NCBI RefSeq assembly: GCF_014196595.1
Contig: NZ_JACIEA010000001.1
Location: 216,085-280,084 of the forward strand
Reading direction: 5' to 3'
Length of the DNA stretch: 64,000 bases
DNA from: Sphingorhabdus rigui
Lineage (GTDB): Bacteria; Pseudomonadota; Alphaproteobacteria; Sphingomonadales; Sphingomonadaceae
Part shown: positions 26,592 to 35,798 of the stretch, piece by piece
Numbering within the stretch: the first letter of the stretch is position 1
How the letters are laid out: every line of letters starts with the position of its first letter
Position numbers and translations under genes: made by a program
Notes under the pieces: generated by a model
Seen by the model: only the letters and a program-made list of their open reading frames with translations
Databases searched by the model: none
Told to the model about the DNA's origin: nothing

Positions 26592-27386
26592 ATGGACATT
26601 CAAACTTTATTCAACCTCAATGGCCGCGTTGCCCTGGTCACCGGCGGATCGCGCGGAATCGGCAAGATGATTGTCGAGGGCTATTTGAAAGCAGGCGCGG
26701 CACGCGTGTACATAAGCGCGCGCAAGGTCGACCAAATTGAAGAAACCGTTGCCGAGTTTGGCAATCAGGTCATTGGCCTGCCTTGCGATCTGTCGACCGT
26801 TGACGGTTGCCTTTCGCTGGCTGCACAAATTGCCGAGCGTGAGGAAAAGGTCGACATTTTGGTGAACAATGCAGGTGCGGCATGGGGTGCCGACTTTGGT
26901 CAATTCCCCGAAGCCGGCTGGGACCGCGTGATGGACCTGAACGTCAAATCCTTGTTCTTCCTGACGCAAGCTTTGCATCCGCAGTTGAAAGCGGCCGCGA
27001 CATTTGATCGGCCCGGCAAGGTCATCAACATCGCGTCGATTGACGGCCTGCGCATCAACCCATGGCAAACCTACAGCTATCAGGCATCAAAGGCTGCGGT
27101 CATTCACCTGACCCGCCGTTTGGCCGCCGAGCTGGTCAAGGACAACATCCTCGTGTCGGGTATTGCGCCCGGTGCGTTCCAGTCGGACATGAACAAAGCG
27201 GCGCGTGACCATGCCGATGCGGTCGGCAAAAATATCCCGTTCCCGCGCATCGGAACACCCGAAGATATGGCGGGACTCGCGATTTTCTTGGCGGCGCGCG
27301 CTGGCGATTATATCGTTGGGGAGACAATTGCGTGCGACGGTGGCATCGTCAACGCATCGCTTCCCGGTAATGGAATTGCGCCTTAA
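26592..27386 (+). CDS. Short-chain dehydrogenase/reductase
   Basis: 264 residues. TGGSRGIG (about 17-24), VNNAGAAWG, INIASIDGLR with the catalytic Ser, and YSYQASKAA (Tyr, Lys) are present. An Arg after strand 2 (ISARK) suggests NADP(H). AAAGGA-type spacing precedes the ATG. As the last gene after two acyl-CoA dehydrogenases it may reduce or oxidise the beta-position of the acyl-CoA. A strong bidirectional terminator follows 50 bp downstream. Confidence 0.88.
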   Translation: MDIQTLFNLNGRVALVTGGSRGIGKMIVEGYLKAGAARVYISARKVDQIEETVAEFGNQVIGLPCDLSTVDGCLSLAAQIAEREEKVDILVNNAGAAWGADFGQFPEAGWDRVMDLNVKSLFFLTQALHPQLKAAATFDRPGKVINIASIDGLRINPWQTYSYQASKAAVIHLTRRLAAELVKDNILVSGIAPGAFQSDMNKAARDHADAVGKNIPFPRIGTPEDMAGLAIFLAARAGDYIVGETIACDGGIVNASLPGNGIAP

Positions 27387-27435
27387 CGGCTTTTTTGCCC
27401 GTAAATACGAATGCATTTGACGCATTTCTGCGCAA

Positions 27436-27472
27436 AATAGGGTGAGTTGCAAAACGTGCAACTCACCCTATT
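27436..27472 (+). terminator. Very strong hairpin terminator after the ACAD-ACAD-SDR operon
   Basis: AATAGGGTGAGTTGCA (27436-27451) and its exact complement at 27457-27472 form a perfect 16-bp stem with a 5-nt loop, followed by CTTTTC. A short A run on the other side could make it work in both directions. It ends the operon that finishes at 27386. Confidence 0.85.
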
Positions 27473-27593
27473 CTTTTCGCAATTGCAGCATAAACACTCG
27501 GCCCCTATTTGGGCGTCAACGGCAAGCGATTGCCGAAACACAGATTGACCGGGCGGCACCCTCCTCCTCTCTCCCTCGCCCCCGGACAATATT

Positions 27594-27632
27594 ACGGCCT
27601 CCATGCACAGCGTGGAGGCCGTTTCTGTTTTG
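27594..27632 (+). terminator. Second hairpin terminator in the gene-free stretch
   Basis: ACGGCCTCCA (27594-27603) pairs exactly with TGGAGGCCGT (27613-27622) around a 9-nt loop, followed by TTCTGTTTTG. No gene ends between this hairpin and the strong one at 27436-27472, so it implies either a short untranslated transcript starting near 27480-27590 or a redundant stop. Confidence 0.6.
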
Positions 27633-27719
27633 CCCAAAAAGTTGTTCTCCATATTGTCCACCGCGAAGTGGCCCGCCTGTGGATAACTCCGCGTTTACAG
27701 CTTTGTGCGACTCGAAAAG

Positions 27720-28063
27720 CATGAGACCTTCAAGTCATCAGGCAGACAGGCTGAGACGCAAAGTGGAACCGGAAACGGGAAAGCAGAGCGGACCGGAGTG
27801 GATGCAGGATCACCAAATCAGCAGGCAATCGGTCGCAAGACCGGGAATGTGGCAGAGGCGGTGGGTACGAAGAAAACGAATATCATGTGCGGCTGATCGC
27901 AAGAAAAGCAACGCCAGATAGGATACCCAAGGTACCAAGGTGAACTGAAATGACTTTCGGGTCAGATTGGGGAACCGGACGTCAGAAAGCGGAAAGAATG
28001 GCCCTGGTGGCCAAGGACTTCCAAAATCAGACGCAGTGGGCGCTGGTAGCAATACCAGCGCCC
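27720..28063 (+). ncRNA. Candidate structured purine-rich RNA or long purL leader
   Basis: This 340-bp stretch has no convincing gene on either strand. The + strand is strikingly rich in G and A, with about a dozen GGA triplets, and holds hairpins: CGGTC-GCAA-GACCG (27830-27843, a GNRA tetraloop), TGAC-TTTCGG-GTCA near 27950, a GGCC/GGCC hairpin near 28000, and a final 11-bp stem also closed by GCAA. It ends in a terminator only 37 bp before the purL start. It could be an independent small RNA or an attenuating leader of purL. I cannot match it to RNase P, tmRNA, 6S or SRP RNA. The 5' limit is uncertain. A small frame (27705-27896) is open here but looks non-coding. Confidence 0.4.
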
Positions 28064-28074
28064 ATTTATTTTAT
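28038..28074 (+). terminator. Intrinsic terminator just upstream of purL
   Basis: GGGCGCTGGTA (28038-28048), loop GCAA, TACCAGCGCCC (28053-28063), then ATTTATTTTAT. The stem is perfect. Only 36 bp separate the T-rich tail from the purL ATG, too little for a full promoter plus leader, so readthrough or attenuation into purL should be considered. Confidence 0.88.
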
Positions 28075-28110
28075 GTGGCACAAAAATCGCCGCATCGCTA
28101 AGGCCGTTTC

Positions 28111-30309
28111 ATGTCTGAAATCACGCCCCAAATCGTCGCCGACCATGGTCTCAATGAAGAAGAATATGCGCGCATTTTGCACGCCATGGGCCGTGTGCCC
28201 AACATGGTTGAACTCGGCATATTTTCGGTGATGTGGTCGGAACATTGTTCCTACAAATCCTCACGCATCCATTTGAAGAAACTGCCGACCGAGGCGCCTT
28301 GGGTCATTTGCGGCCCCGGCGAGAATGCCGGCGTTATCGACATTGGCGAAGGCCCGAACGGCAGCAAGCTTGCTGCGATCTTCAAAATGGAATCGCACAA
28401 CCACCCATCGTATATCGAACCCTATCAGGGTGCAGCGACCGGCGTTGGCGGTATCTTGCGCGACGTGTTCACAATGGGCGCGCGCCCTGTGGCGAATATG
28501 AACGCCCTGCGCTTCGGACGTCCCGACCATCCCAAGATGAAGCATCTTGTGCAGGGCGTGGTTGCGGGCATTGGCGGCTATGGCAATTGCGTTGGCGTTC
28601 CCACCGTGGGCGGCGAAACCAATTTTCATCCGGCTTATGATGGCAATATCCTTGTCAACGCAATGACCGTTGGCGTCGCGGATCAGGACAAGATTTTCTA
28701 TTCGGCGGCAACCGGCGTTGGTAACCCGATTGTCTATGTTGGGTCCAAGACAGGCCGCGACGGTATTCATGGCGCGACCATGGCATCGGCGGATTTTGGC
28801 GCAGACATTGAAGAAAAGCGCCCGACGGTTCAGGTCGGCGATCCATTCACCGAAAAGCTGCTGATTGAGGCATGCCTTGAACTCATGGCGTCGGATGCGA
28901 TTGTCGCGATTCAGGATATGGGCGCGGCTGGCCTGACCAGCTCAAGCGTCGAAATGGCGACCAATGGCAAGGCGGGCATCATCCTCGACATGGACAAGGT
29001 GCCATGCCGCGAAGAGGGCATGACCCCCTATGAAATGATGCTGTCGGAAAGCCAGGAGCGCATGCTCATGGTGCTCAAGCCCGGTCGTGAGGAATTTGCG
29101 AAGGCCATTTTCGACAAATGGGAACTGGATTTCGCGGTCATCGGCGAAGTCACCGACACGGGCCATATGGTGCTGACGTGGAAGGGCGAGGTCGTCTGCG
29201 ACATTCCGCTTGGACCATTGGCCGAAGACGCACCTTTGTATGACCGCCCCGCGGCGTCGAAGGAAGAATATACGGCTTGGGCCAATGTCAAACCGCTTGG
29301 TGATGTTCCCGCCAGCAAAGACCTAGGCGCGGATTTGCTCACGCTGATGGCAAGCCCCGATATCGCTTCGCGTGCGTGGATTTGGCAGCAATATGATAGT
29401 CAGGTCGGCGGCGACACGGCGCAGCTTTCGGGCGGTGATGCAGCCGTCGTGCGTATCCACGGCACCAACCGCGCGCTCGCGATGAGCACCGATTGCACCC
29501 CGCGTTATTGCTATGCTGACCCGTATGAAGGCGGCAAGCAAGCGGTTGCCGAAACCTATCGCAACATCAGCGCGGTCGGCGCAACGCCGCTTGCGATCAC
29601 CAACTGCCTGAACTTCGCCAACCCGCAGCGGCCAGAAATCATGGCGCAGATTGTCGGCTGCCTCGAAGGGATGGGCGATGCGTGCCGCGCGCTCGATTAC
29701 CCAATCGTGTCGGGCAATGTGTCGCTCTACAATGAAAGTAAGGCCACCGGCGGCGGCAGCGCGATTTTGCCGACCCCAGCCATTGGCGGCGTGGGTGTGC
29801 TTGAAGACGTCGGCAAGATGGCGACGATTGGGTTTAAAACCGACGGCGACGGCATTTTCGTCATTGGCCACAATAATGGGCATCTGGGCCAGTCATTATG
29901 GCTGCGCGAACTGCATGGCCGTGAAGACGGCGCCGCGCCATCGGTCGACCTCGGCCAAGAACGCGCGCACGCAGAATTTGTCCGCCAGCTCATTCAAGAT
30001 GGCAAGGTCAATGCGGTGCATGACGTTGCCGACGGTGGATTGTTGGTGGCCTTGACCGAAATGGCGTTGGCCAGCGGCAAGGGATGTGCGCTCGAAGAAA
30101 TCGGCGACGCCTTCACCGCATTTGGTGAAGATCAGGCGCGCTATGTTGTGACCAGCGCCGCTGCCGACCAAATACAGGCCGCAGGCATTCCTATGACGCG
30201 GATTGGGACGGTTGGCGGAACGTCAGTCGCAGGGCCGGGCTTTGACGTGCCCATTGCAACATTGCGCAATGCCCATGACAGCTTCTTCAAAAACTGGATG
30301 GAAAGCTAA
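28111..30309 (+). CDS. purL: Phosphoribosylformylglycinamidine synthase subunit II
   Basis: 732 residues, the size of the small-type PurL that works with separate PurQ and PurS. Family motifs: [12 protein letters not shown] near residue 39-50 with the catalytic His, [24 protein letters not shown] (ATP site), and VGGETNFHP. It converts FGAR, ATP and glutamine-derived ammonia to FGAM in purine synthesis. AAGG lies upstream of the ATG. It has a terminator-ended purine-rich segment immediately before it and no purine gene beside it in the window; guaA is 14 kb away. Confidence 0.97.
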   Translation: MSEITPQIVADHGLNEEEYARILHAMGRVPNMVELGIFSVMWSEHCSYKSSRIHLKKLPTEAPWVICGPGENAGVIDIGEGPNGSKLAAIFKMESHNHPSYIEPYQGAATGVGGILRDVFTMGARPVANMNALRFGRPDHPKMKHLVQGVVAGIGGYGNCVGVPTVGGETNFHPAYDGNILVNAMTVGVADQDKIFYSAATGVGNPIVYVGSKTGRDGIHGATMASADFGADIEEKRPTVQVGDPFTEKLLIEACLELMASDAIVAIQDMGAAGLTSSSVEMATNGKAGIILDMDKVPCREEGMTPYEMMLSESQERMLMVLKPGREEFAKAIFDKWELDFAVIGEVTDTGHMVLTWKGEVVCDIPLGPLAEDAPLYDRPAASKEEYTAWANVKPLGDVPASKDLGADLLTLMASPDIASRAWIWQQYDSQVGGDTAQLSGGDAAVVRIHGTNRALAMSTDCTPRYCYADPYEGGKQAVAETYRNISAVGATPLAITNCLNFANPQRPEIMAQIVGCLEGMGDACRALDYPIVSGNVSLYNESKATGGGSAILPTPAIGGVGVLEDVGKMATIGFKTDGDGIFVIGHNNGHLGQSLWLRELHGREDGAAPSVDLGQERAHAEFVRQLIQDGKVNAVHDVADGGLLVALTEMALASGKGCALEEIGDAFTAFGEDQARYVVTSAAADQIQAAGIPMTRIGTVGGTSVAGPGFDVPIATLRNAHDSFFKNWMES

Positions 30310-30347
30310 GGCTTCCCGCTATCCTTCGGCTTCTGTCGAAGCAGGCG

Positions 30348-31124
30348 TTAAACGGCAGGCGCCAGCAGATTATACGGATCAATACCGCCGGAACGCATCG
30401 CGGCATGCGCGGCTTTATAGGTCACTGGCTCTGCGATGCCCAAACGCTTGCGTGCGTCGGCCAAAGGCTCGCGTAACAAGGCTGCGATATCTTCCTGAAC
30501 GATGTTCTTCGCTGCTTTGCCGATGCGATAGCCTTCGTGGACGGCTTTCATAATCGGCGCGGATTTTGCGACGCGATATTTCAGTTCCAGTCCGCCGGCA
30601 TAAGCAATGAAGCCAACGCCCAGATTGTGATTTTGCGCATAGGTAAAGCCAAGCACGCATTGTTCACCCAGCGCGTCACGGCCATATCCGGTGAGGATGT
30701 GCAGCATGTCATGGGTATCGCGCAAGCGGTCGCCATAACGTTCAACCACATCGCCAAAAACGGGATAGGATGACTGGAATTGGGCGTATTCCGCCTCAAG
30801 CCCCGCCGCGCTCAAGCCTTCGCGCTCCATGAATTCGACATAGGCACGGCCAACGGTACCCGCTGGCAGCTTCTTGATGCTGTCATGGTCATCGAGCATG
30901 TCGATGAGGCGTTCATTGCTTTCAAGCAATGCCTTACCCTTGGGTGTTTCCCAAAACTTCCGCGCCATTTCGCCGAACTTGCGGCCGCTGAGCGCCGCGA
31001 TGATGTGAAACACCTGCTCGGTGTCTTCTTTGTTGGCAATCAGCTTGCGAAAATGACGCCACGCTTTCAGCGGCTGAATCTTCGCAGGTGGGCGATCAGG
31101 ATGGGAAAAATACAGTTCGGTCAT
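30348..31124 (-). CDS. coq4: Ubiquinone biosynthesis protein Coq4 family
   Basis: 258 residues. The defining Coq4 motif HDxxH-x11-E is present as H138-D-M-L-H142 and E154 (THDMLHILTGYGRDALGE), a metal site. Eukaryotic COQ4 scaffolds the ubiquinone complex and has been linked to C1 decarboxylation/hydroxylation of the ring; in alphaproteobacteria it is a presumed aerobic ubiquinone factor. The gene converges with purL (38 bp apart) and is divergent from the DUF418 gene. Confidence 0.88.
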   Translation of the reverse strand: MTELYFSHPDRPPAKIQPLKAWRHFRKLIANKEDTEQVFHIIAALSGRKFGEMARKFWETPKGKALLESNERLIDMLDDHDSIKKLPAGTVGRAYVEFMEREGLSAAGLEAEYAQFQSSYPVFGDVVERYGDRLRDTHDMLHILTGYGRDALGEQCVLGFTYAQNHNLGVGFIAYAGGLELKYRVAKSAPIMKAVHEGYRIGKAAKNIVQEDIAALLREPLADARKRLGIAEPVTYKAAHAAMRSGGIDPYNLLAPAV

Positions 31125-31249
31125 GGCGAATCCAAAGCTAATAATGCGATAGGGATATTTACTACCTACATTCGTGTCAATAACAAAAGCTTAACGCGCT
31201 GGACGGGTTTCGCGGACTTCTGTATTAATCGAATAACACAGGGGACGTT

Positions 31250-32479
31250 ATGCAGACATCGGAAAGCAGATACATCACGCTGGACGCCATGCGCGGCTTT
31301 GCGGTGATGGGCATATTGGCGATGAACATCATCGGCTTTGCGATGCCCGAATGGGCTTACATTACCCCTGCGGCCTATGGCGGTGAAACCTTTGCCGATC
31401 GGATGGCGTGGCTGTTTTCCTTTGTGTTCATCGATGGCAAAATGCGCGGGCTGTTCTCGCTTTTGTTCGGCGCGAGCCTGATTTTGATAACGGAGCGTGC
31501 GTCGTCCAACGGCGAAAGCGCGGCGCATGTGCACTATCGCCGCATGGCGTGGCTCGCTGTCTTCGGCCTCGTGCACTATTTCTTCATTTGGTACGGTGAC
31601 ATATTGTTCCTGTACGCCATGGCCGGGATGGTCGCCTTTCAGTTCCGCGACTGGGCGCCCGCGCGCTTGGTCAAATGGGCGTTGATTATCTTCGGCCTGG
31701 GGCTTGTCTTTTGGGGGCTGCAATTTGGCGGACTGCAAATCCTGCAATATATGGCGACCCAGCCCGACGCGTCGGCGGATTTGGTGCGGCAGTATAATGA
31801 CGTGAAGGCGAGCCCTGGGTTCAACTTTGATATCCCGGCGCAGGTCGATCTGCACCGCGGGCCATATGCACAGACTGTCGCGGACAAGCTGACCGATTGG
31901 CCAGCTTTGTTTGGTTTGACCGTCATGTCGATTGCCGAAACGCTGCCGCTGATGATGGTCGGCATGGCGATGAACAAAAGCGGGTTTATTTTGGGCCTTT
32001 GGTCGCCCGCGGATTACCGCCGCTGGGCATGGCGGTTGGTGCCGGCGGGGCTGATCGCGACTGGCCTGCTCGCGCTGTGGATGATCGTCAGCCAATATGA
32101 CGCGATTACGGCGCTCGCGATTTTCTTCTTTTGGGGGGCGATACCGCGTCTCATGCTGACCATCGGATATGCGGCGGTGCTGATTTTACTCACCGCGCGT
32201 TTTGGCGGCAGTCCGCTGATGTCGCGTGTCGCCGCCGCCGGACGCGCGGCTTTTACCAATTATCTTGGTACCAGCATCATCATGACGACCCTTTTCTATG
32301 GCTATGGCTTTGGCCTGTTCGGCGAAATCAGTCGTCTTGGGCTGTGGGCATATGTGCTGATGATGTGGGGGGTCATGCTCTCATGGTCGCAACCATGGCT
32401 GCAACACTATCGTTACGGCCCGTTGGAGTGGCTGTGGCGCAGTCTGGCCCGCGGGCAGATGCAGCCGATGCGCCGCTGA
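31250..32479 (+). CDS. DUF418 (YeiB-like) multi-pass membrane protein
   Basis: 409 residues with about ten hydrophobic segments. The start RYITLDAMRGFAVMGILAMNI is the typical opening of DUF418/acyltransferase-3-like proteins, and the C-terminal part (AAAGRAAFTNYLGTSIIMTTLFYGYGFGLFG ... WSQPWLQHYRYGPLEWLWRSL) is the DUF418 signature region. Function unknown; members are suspected envelope-modifying transporters or acyltransferases. It stands alone between coq4 and the convergent Hpt gene. Confidence 0.88.
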   Translation: MQTSESRYITLDAMRGFAVMGILAMNIIGFAMPEWAYITPAAYGGETFADRMAWLFSFVFIDGKMRGLFSLLFGASLILITERASSNGESAAHVHYRRMAWLAVFGLVHYFFIWYGDILFLYAMAGMVAFQFRDWAPARLVKWALIIFGLGLVFWGLQFGGLQILQYMATQPDASADLVRQYNDVKASPGFNFDIPAQVDLHRGPYAQTVADKLTDWPALFGLTVMSIAETLPLMMVGMAMNKSGFILGLWSPADYRRWAWRLVPAGLIATGLLALWMIVSQYDAITALAIFFFWGAIPRLMLTIGYAAVLILLTARFGGSPLMSRVAAAGRAAFTNYLGTSIIMTTLFYGYGFGLFGEISRLGLWAYVLMMWGVMLSWSQPWLQHYRYGPLEWLWRSLARGQMQPMRR

Positions 32480-32489
32480 ACCGAAGGCT

Positions 32490-32921
32490 TCAGCCGTAAC
32501 GCATGCCGCCAAGGACATTGCGTTGGACCGCCGCCACCGGACGGCGCTCGACCAAGGGACTGGTTTCGGATTCCAGCGCCAACAATGTCGCTTCGAACAA
32601 CGGACGCAGGCGAACGACCTTTTCAACAAGTTCAGACGGGTCGATCCGGATTTCCACATAATGCCGCGCGGCGACTTCAATTTCTTCGGCCAACAATGCC
32701 AAACGATGCCCGCCAAATTGCCACGCCTCGCCTTTTAACGTGTGCGCAGGGATCACCAGCTTCGCCGAATCTTTCAGGCGGATGGCTTCTTCGATTGCGG
32801 CCACGGATTTCGTGCCGTCTTCACGGAAATAGCCCAAAACGCGCATGAAGCCTGTACCCAATAGGGTGCGGGTTTCGCCAAAGGCTGCCCAGTCAATCAG
32901 TCCATCCGTTTCGTTCGTCAA
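32490..32921 (-). CDS. Histidine phosphotransfer (Hpt) domain protein
   Basis: 143 residues. The phospho-accepting motif HTLKGEA (H60 followed by xxKG) is embedded in a helical bundle (FREDGTKSVAAIEEAIRLKD, then LALLAEEIEVAARH), as in Hpt proteins that relay phosphate between receiver domains. No hybrid kinase is adjacent, so its partners are elsewhere. The C-terminal 30 residues (ESETSPLVERRPVAAVQRNV) are probably disordered. It follows der after 106 bp on the same strand. Confidence 0.82.
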   Translation of the reverse strand: MTNETDGLIDWAAFGETRTLLGTGFMRVLGYFREDGTKSVAAIEEAIRLKDSAKLVIPAHTLKGEAWQFGGHRLALLAEEIEVAARHYVEIRIDPSELVEKVVRLRPLFEATLLALESETSPLVERRPVAAVQRNVLGGMRYG

Positions 32922-33027
32922 CTATTCGCTCCCGGGACGCGGAAATACGGTCCAGCACGATAGTACACCGACAGAGGTAAACAGAGCGTTGACGTGGCCC
33001 GCCCGGCAGACCGGGCTGCGTGCGTGC

Positions 33028-34425
33028 TTAATCCGCGAACGGGTTCTTTGATGAACGGAAATTGATGCGCACGGGTACGGCACCGAAATCCAAATCGCGG
33101 CGAATACCGTTGAGCAAATAGCGCGCATAGCTGGCGGGCAATTCGTCGGTCCGGTTGCCGAAAATGACAAACGTCGGCGGGCGGTTGCGCGCCTGCGTCA
33201 TATAACGCAATTTGATCCGCTTGCCGCCGGGGGCAGGTGGCGGGTTTGCAGAAATCGCGGCTTCGAACCAGCGGTTGAGTATGCCGGTGGGCACGCGCTT
33301 GTTCCACGCCTCGCGCGCGTCAAACGCGGCAGAAATCATCTGGTCCAGCCCCTTGCCGGTCAGCGCAGACACGGCGATCATCGGAACGCCCTTCAACTGC
33401 GACAGGCCTTCTTCCAGCGCGGCACGAATGCCCTTGAACAGGCCGCTACCGTCGACCGCAACGTCCCATTTGTTGATCGCGATAATCAGCGCGCGGCCTT
33501 CTTGAATGACATGGTCGGCAATTTTCAGATCTTGGACTTCCAACCCTTTGGTCGCGTCCAAAAGCAGCACGACGACTTCCGCAAAGTCGATGGCGTGGCG
33601 GGCGTCGGCCACCGACAGCTTTTCAAGCTTGTCCTGCACTTTGGCGCGCTTGCGCATCCCCGCCGTATCGATCAGGCGCACGCGCCGTTCGGTTAGCATC
33701 GGGGGGATATTACCTTCTTCATCGGGCTCGCGCTCTTTCGGGCTTGGGTCGTTCCAGATCCAGTCCACCGAAATACTGTCGCGGGTAATCCCGGCCTCAG
33801 GGCCGGTAATCAAGCGGTTCTCGCCCAAAATCTTGTTAATGAGCGTTGATTTGCCTGCGTTCGGGCGGCCAACAATGGCCAGTTTCAATATCGCGTCAGG
33901 GGCTTCGGGGTCGGGCACTTCAAATGCACCGCCGTCAATATGCGGCAACAGCGATTGGAACAGGTCGGCCATGCCCTCGCCATGTTCACCGCTGATCGCA
34001 ATCGGGTCGCCAAAGCCAAGCGCGTAGCTTTCCAATATGCCGTTATCGCCCTGCTTGCCTTCGGCCTTGTTCACGGCAAGAACAACCGGGGTTGCACTGC
34101 TGCGCAGCCAACGGGCGATTTCTTCATCGAGCGGGGTGACGCCAACACGGCCATCGATCAGGAACAATGCAACCTGCGCGCCTGCAATTGCGGCCTCGGT
34201 TTGCATGCGCATCCGGCCGGGCAGGGTATCGGGATCTTCATCCTCATAGCCTGCGGTATCGACAATGGTGAATTCAAGATCGAACAAGCGACCTTGGCCC
34301 TCACGCCGGTCGCGCGTGACGCCGGGTGTATCGTCGACAAGCGCCAGCTTCTTGCCAACCAGACGGTTGAACAAAGTTGACTTGCCGACATTGGGCCGAC
34401 CGATAATGGCTACCGTCGGCAACAT
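33028..34425 (-). CDS. der: Ribosome biogenesis GTPase Der (EngA)
   Basis: 465 residues with two tandem GTPase domains and a C-terminal KH-like domain. P-loops: GRPNVGKS (9-16) and GRPNAGKS (near 187); DTAGYED and DTAGMRKRAK as G3; NKAE and NKWD as G4. Der acts in 50S subunit assembly. It is 23 bp downstream of bamB, the classical yfgM-bamB-der order. Confidence 0.98.
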   Translation of the reverse strand: MLPTVAIIGRPNVGKSTLFNRLVGKKLALVDDTPGVTRDRREGQGRLFDLEFTIVDTAGYEDEDPDTLPGRMRMQTEAAIAGAQVALFLIDGRVGVTPLDEEIARWLRSSATPVVLAVNKAEGKQGDNGILESYALGFGDPIAISGEHGEGMADLFQSLLPHIDGGAFEVPDPEAPDAILKLAIVGRPNAGKSTLINKILGENRLITGPEAGITRDSISVDWIWNDPSPKEREPDEEGNIPPMLTERRVRLIDTAGMRKRAKVQDKLEKLSVADARHAIDFAEVVVLLLDATKGLEVQDLKIADHVIQEGRALIIAINKWDVAVDGSGLFKGIRAALEEGLSQLKGVPMIAVSALTGKGLDQMISAAFDAREAWNKRVPTGILNRWFEAAISANPPPAPGGKRIKLRYMTQARNRPPTFVIFGNRTDELPASYARYLLNGIRRDLDFGAVPVRINFRSSKNPFAD

Positions 34426-34448
34426 GCCGGCATTACTCCTTTAAAGAC

Positions 34449-35798
34449 TTAACCCCGGAACGCGGAAATGCGGCCGGAGTCGTCCAAGATATACAATGTG
34501 TTGTTCGCCACGATCGGGGCGAGCGACACGTCACTCTTTACATCGAATACTTCGGTGGCGGCGCCTTCGTCGGGGGAAATCGACCAGACAGCTCCATGCG
34601 AATTGGCAACGATCAGACGCCCACCGGCGAGGATTGGACCATACCAGCTGATCGGGCCCTTTTTCTTCTTTTCATTTTTGAAACGCTGAAGCTTTGAAAT
34701 CCACCGGACCTTGCCGGTCGACCGCGCAACGCACAGAAGCTTTGCCTCATCCGTCATGACGAATACCCATTCGCCAACCGCAACAGGTGTCGAAATGCCG
34801 GCAATGTTGATTTCCCAAATGCGCTGGCCGCTGACCAGTTCATAGGACGCCATGCGGCCGCCCTTGCCAAGCGCAAAGACGCGGCCACGGTCAATGACAG
34901 GGTCGGCGTCAATATCGGTCAATGTCGATACCGATGTCGACATCGCCGTGCGCGACAATGTGTCGCTCCACAGGCTGCGGCCATTTTCATAACGATAGGC
35001 CGCAAGCTCGCCGCTGGAATAGCCAGCGATGACCGTGCCTTGCGCCGCCGCAGGTGCGCCAACGCCAAAGATACCCGATGCGGCCACCGGGCCAGCTTCG
35101 TTCCATTGGGGTTCACCGTCGCTTTGACGCAAAGCGTAAATCTGATTGTCCTGGGTCATGACATATAAATTGCCATTGGACAGTGTCGGCGCACCGCGCA
35201 GCGGCCCTGCAGGACGCTTTTTCCATACAAGCGCGCCGGTATCGGCGGCGAGCGAAGCAACATCGCCAACGCCGTTGGTCGCAAATACGTTGGTGGCGGT
35301 TGCGCTTACGCCGCCGCCATAGCGTGATGACTTGCCGTCATCTTTGACTTCAAGCGCATTGGTCCAGATTTGCGCGCCGCTATTGGCGTCAAAGGCTGTG
35401 ACCCGCGCCGTGGTGTCGACAACATATAACCGGCCGTCGCTCATCACCGGGCTCGCGGCGAGGCGCGCACGCGGGTTGGCGCCAGCGACGCGTGCGGTCC
35501 AAATGCGGGACAGACCTTGACCCAGTTCAACATGGCCAGGTGATTTTGATGCGTTGCCGCCGGGCTGCGCCCATGCTTCGTTGATGGTTGCTGGTGGCAA
35601 GGTCACCGCAACACTGGCCAGCGCGGCGTCAATGTCGGTATCGCGCTCGGTGCCCAATATGGCGACGCGACTGCCGACGGTCGGGGTGTTGTTTTTCTTT
35701 CCGGCATCGCCGCGCACGCCGTCCAAAACGGCACAGCCGCCAAGGGTCGTGGATGCAGCGAGGACCAATAAAAGCTTAGTGACAGTCTTCAATTTCAC
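34449..35798 (-). CDS. bamB: Outer-membrane assembly lipoprotein BamB-like beta-propeller
   Basis: 449 residues. A lipoprotein signal peptide ends in the lipobox LGGC (Cys22), so the protein is lipidated and sits at the outer membrane. The rest consists of PQQ-like beta-propeller repeats, for example DGRLYVVDTTARVTAFDANSG, NGNLYVMTQDNQIYALRQSDG and NNTLYILDDSGRISAFRG. BamB supports BamA in outer-membrane protein insertion. Its start overlaps the yfgM-like stop by 4 bp and der follows. Confidence 0.93.
   Translation of the reverse strand: MKLKTVTKLLLVLAASTTLGGCAVLDGVRGDAGKKNNTPTVGSRVAILGTERDTDIDAALASVAVTLPPATINEAWAQPGGNASKSPGHVELGQGLSRIWTARVAGANPRARLAASPVMSDGRLYVVDTTARVTAFDANSGAQIWTNALEVKDDGKSSRYGGGVSATATNVFATNGVGDVASLAADTGALVWKKRPAGPLRGAPTLSNGNLYVMTQDNQIYALRQSDGEPQWNEAGPVAASGIFGVGAPAAAQGTVIAGYSSGELAAYRYENGRSLWSDTLSRTAMSTSVSTLTDIDADPVIDRGRVFALGKGGRMASYELVSGQRIWEINIAGISTPVAVGEWVFVMTDEAKLLCVARSTGKVRWISKLQRFKNEKKKKGPISWYGPILAGGRLIVANSHGAVWSISPDEGAATEVFDVKSDVSLAPIVANNTLYILDDSGRISAFRG

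Noticed and set aside
27678-27686. Perfect DnaA box TGTGGATAA, possible origin
   Set aside because: Only one box, no cluster, no AT-rich unwinding element and no dnaA, hemE or parA genes close by.
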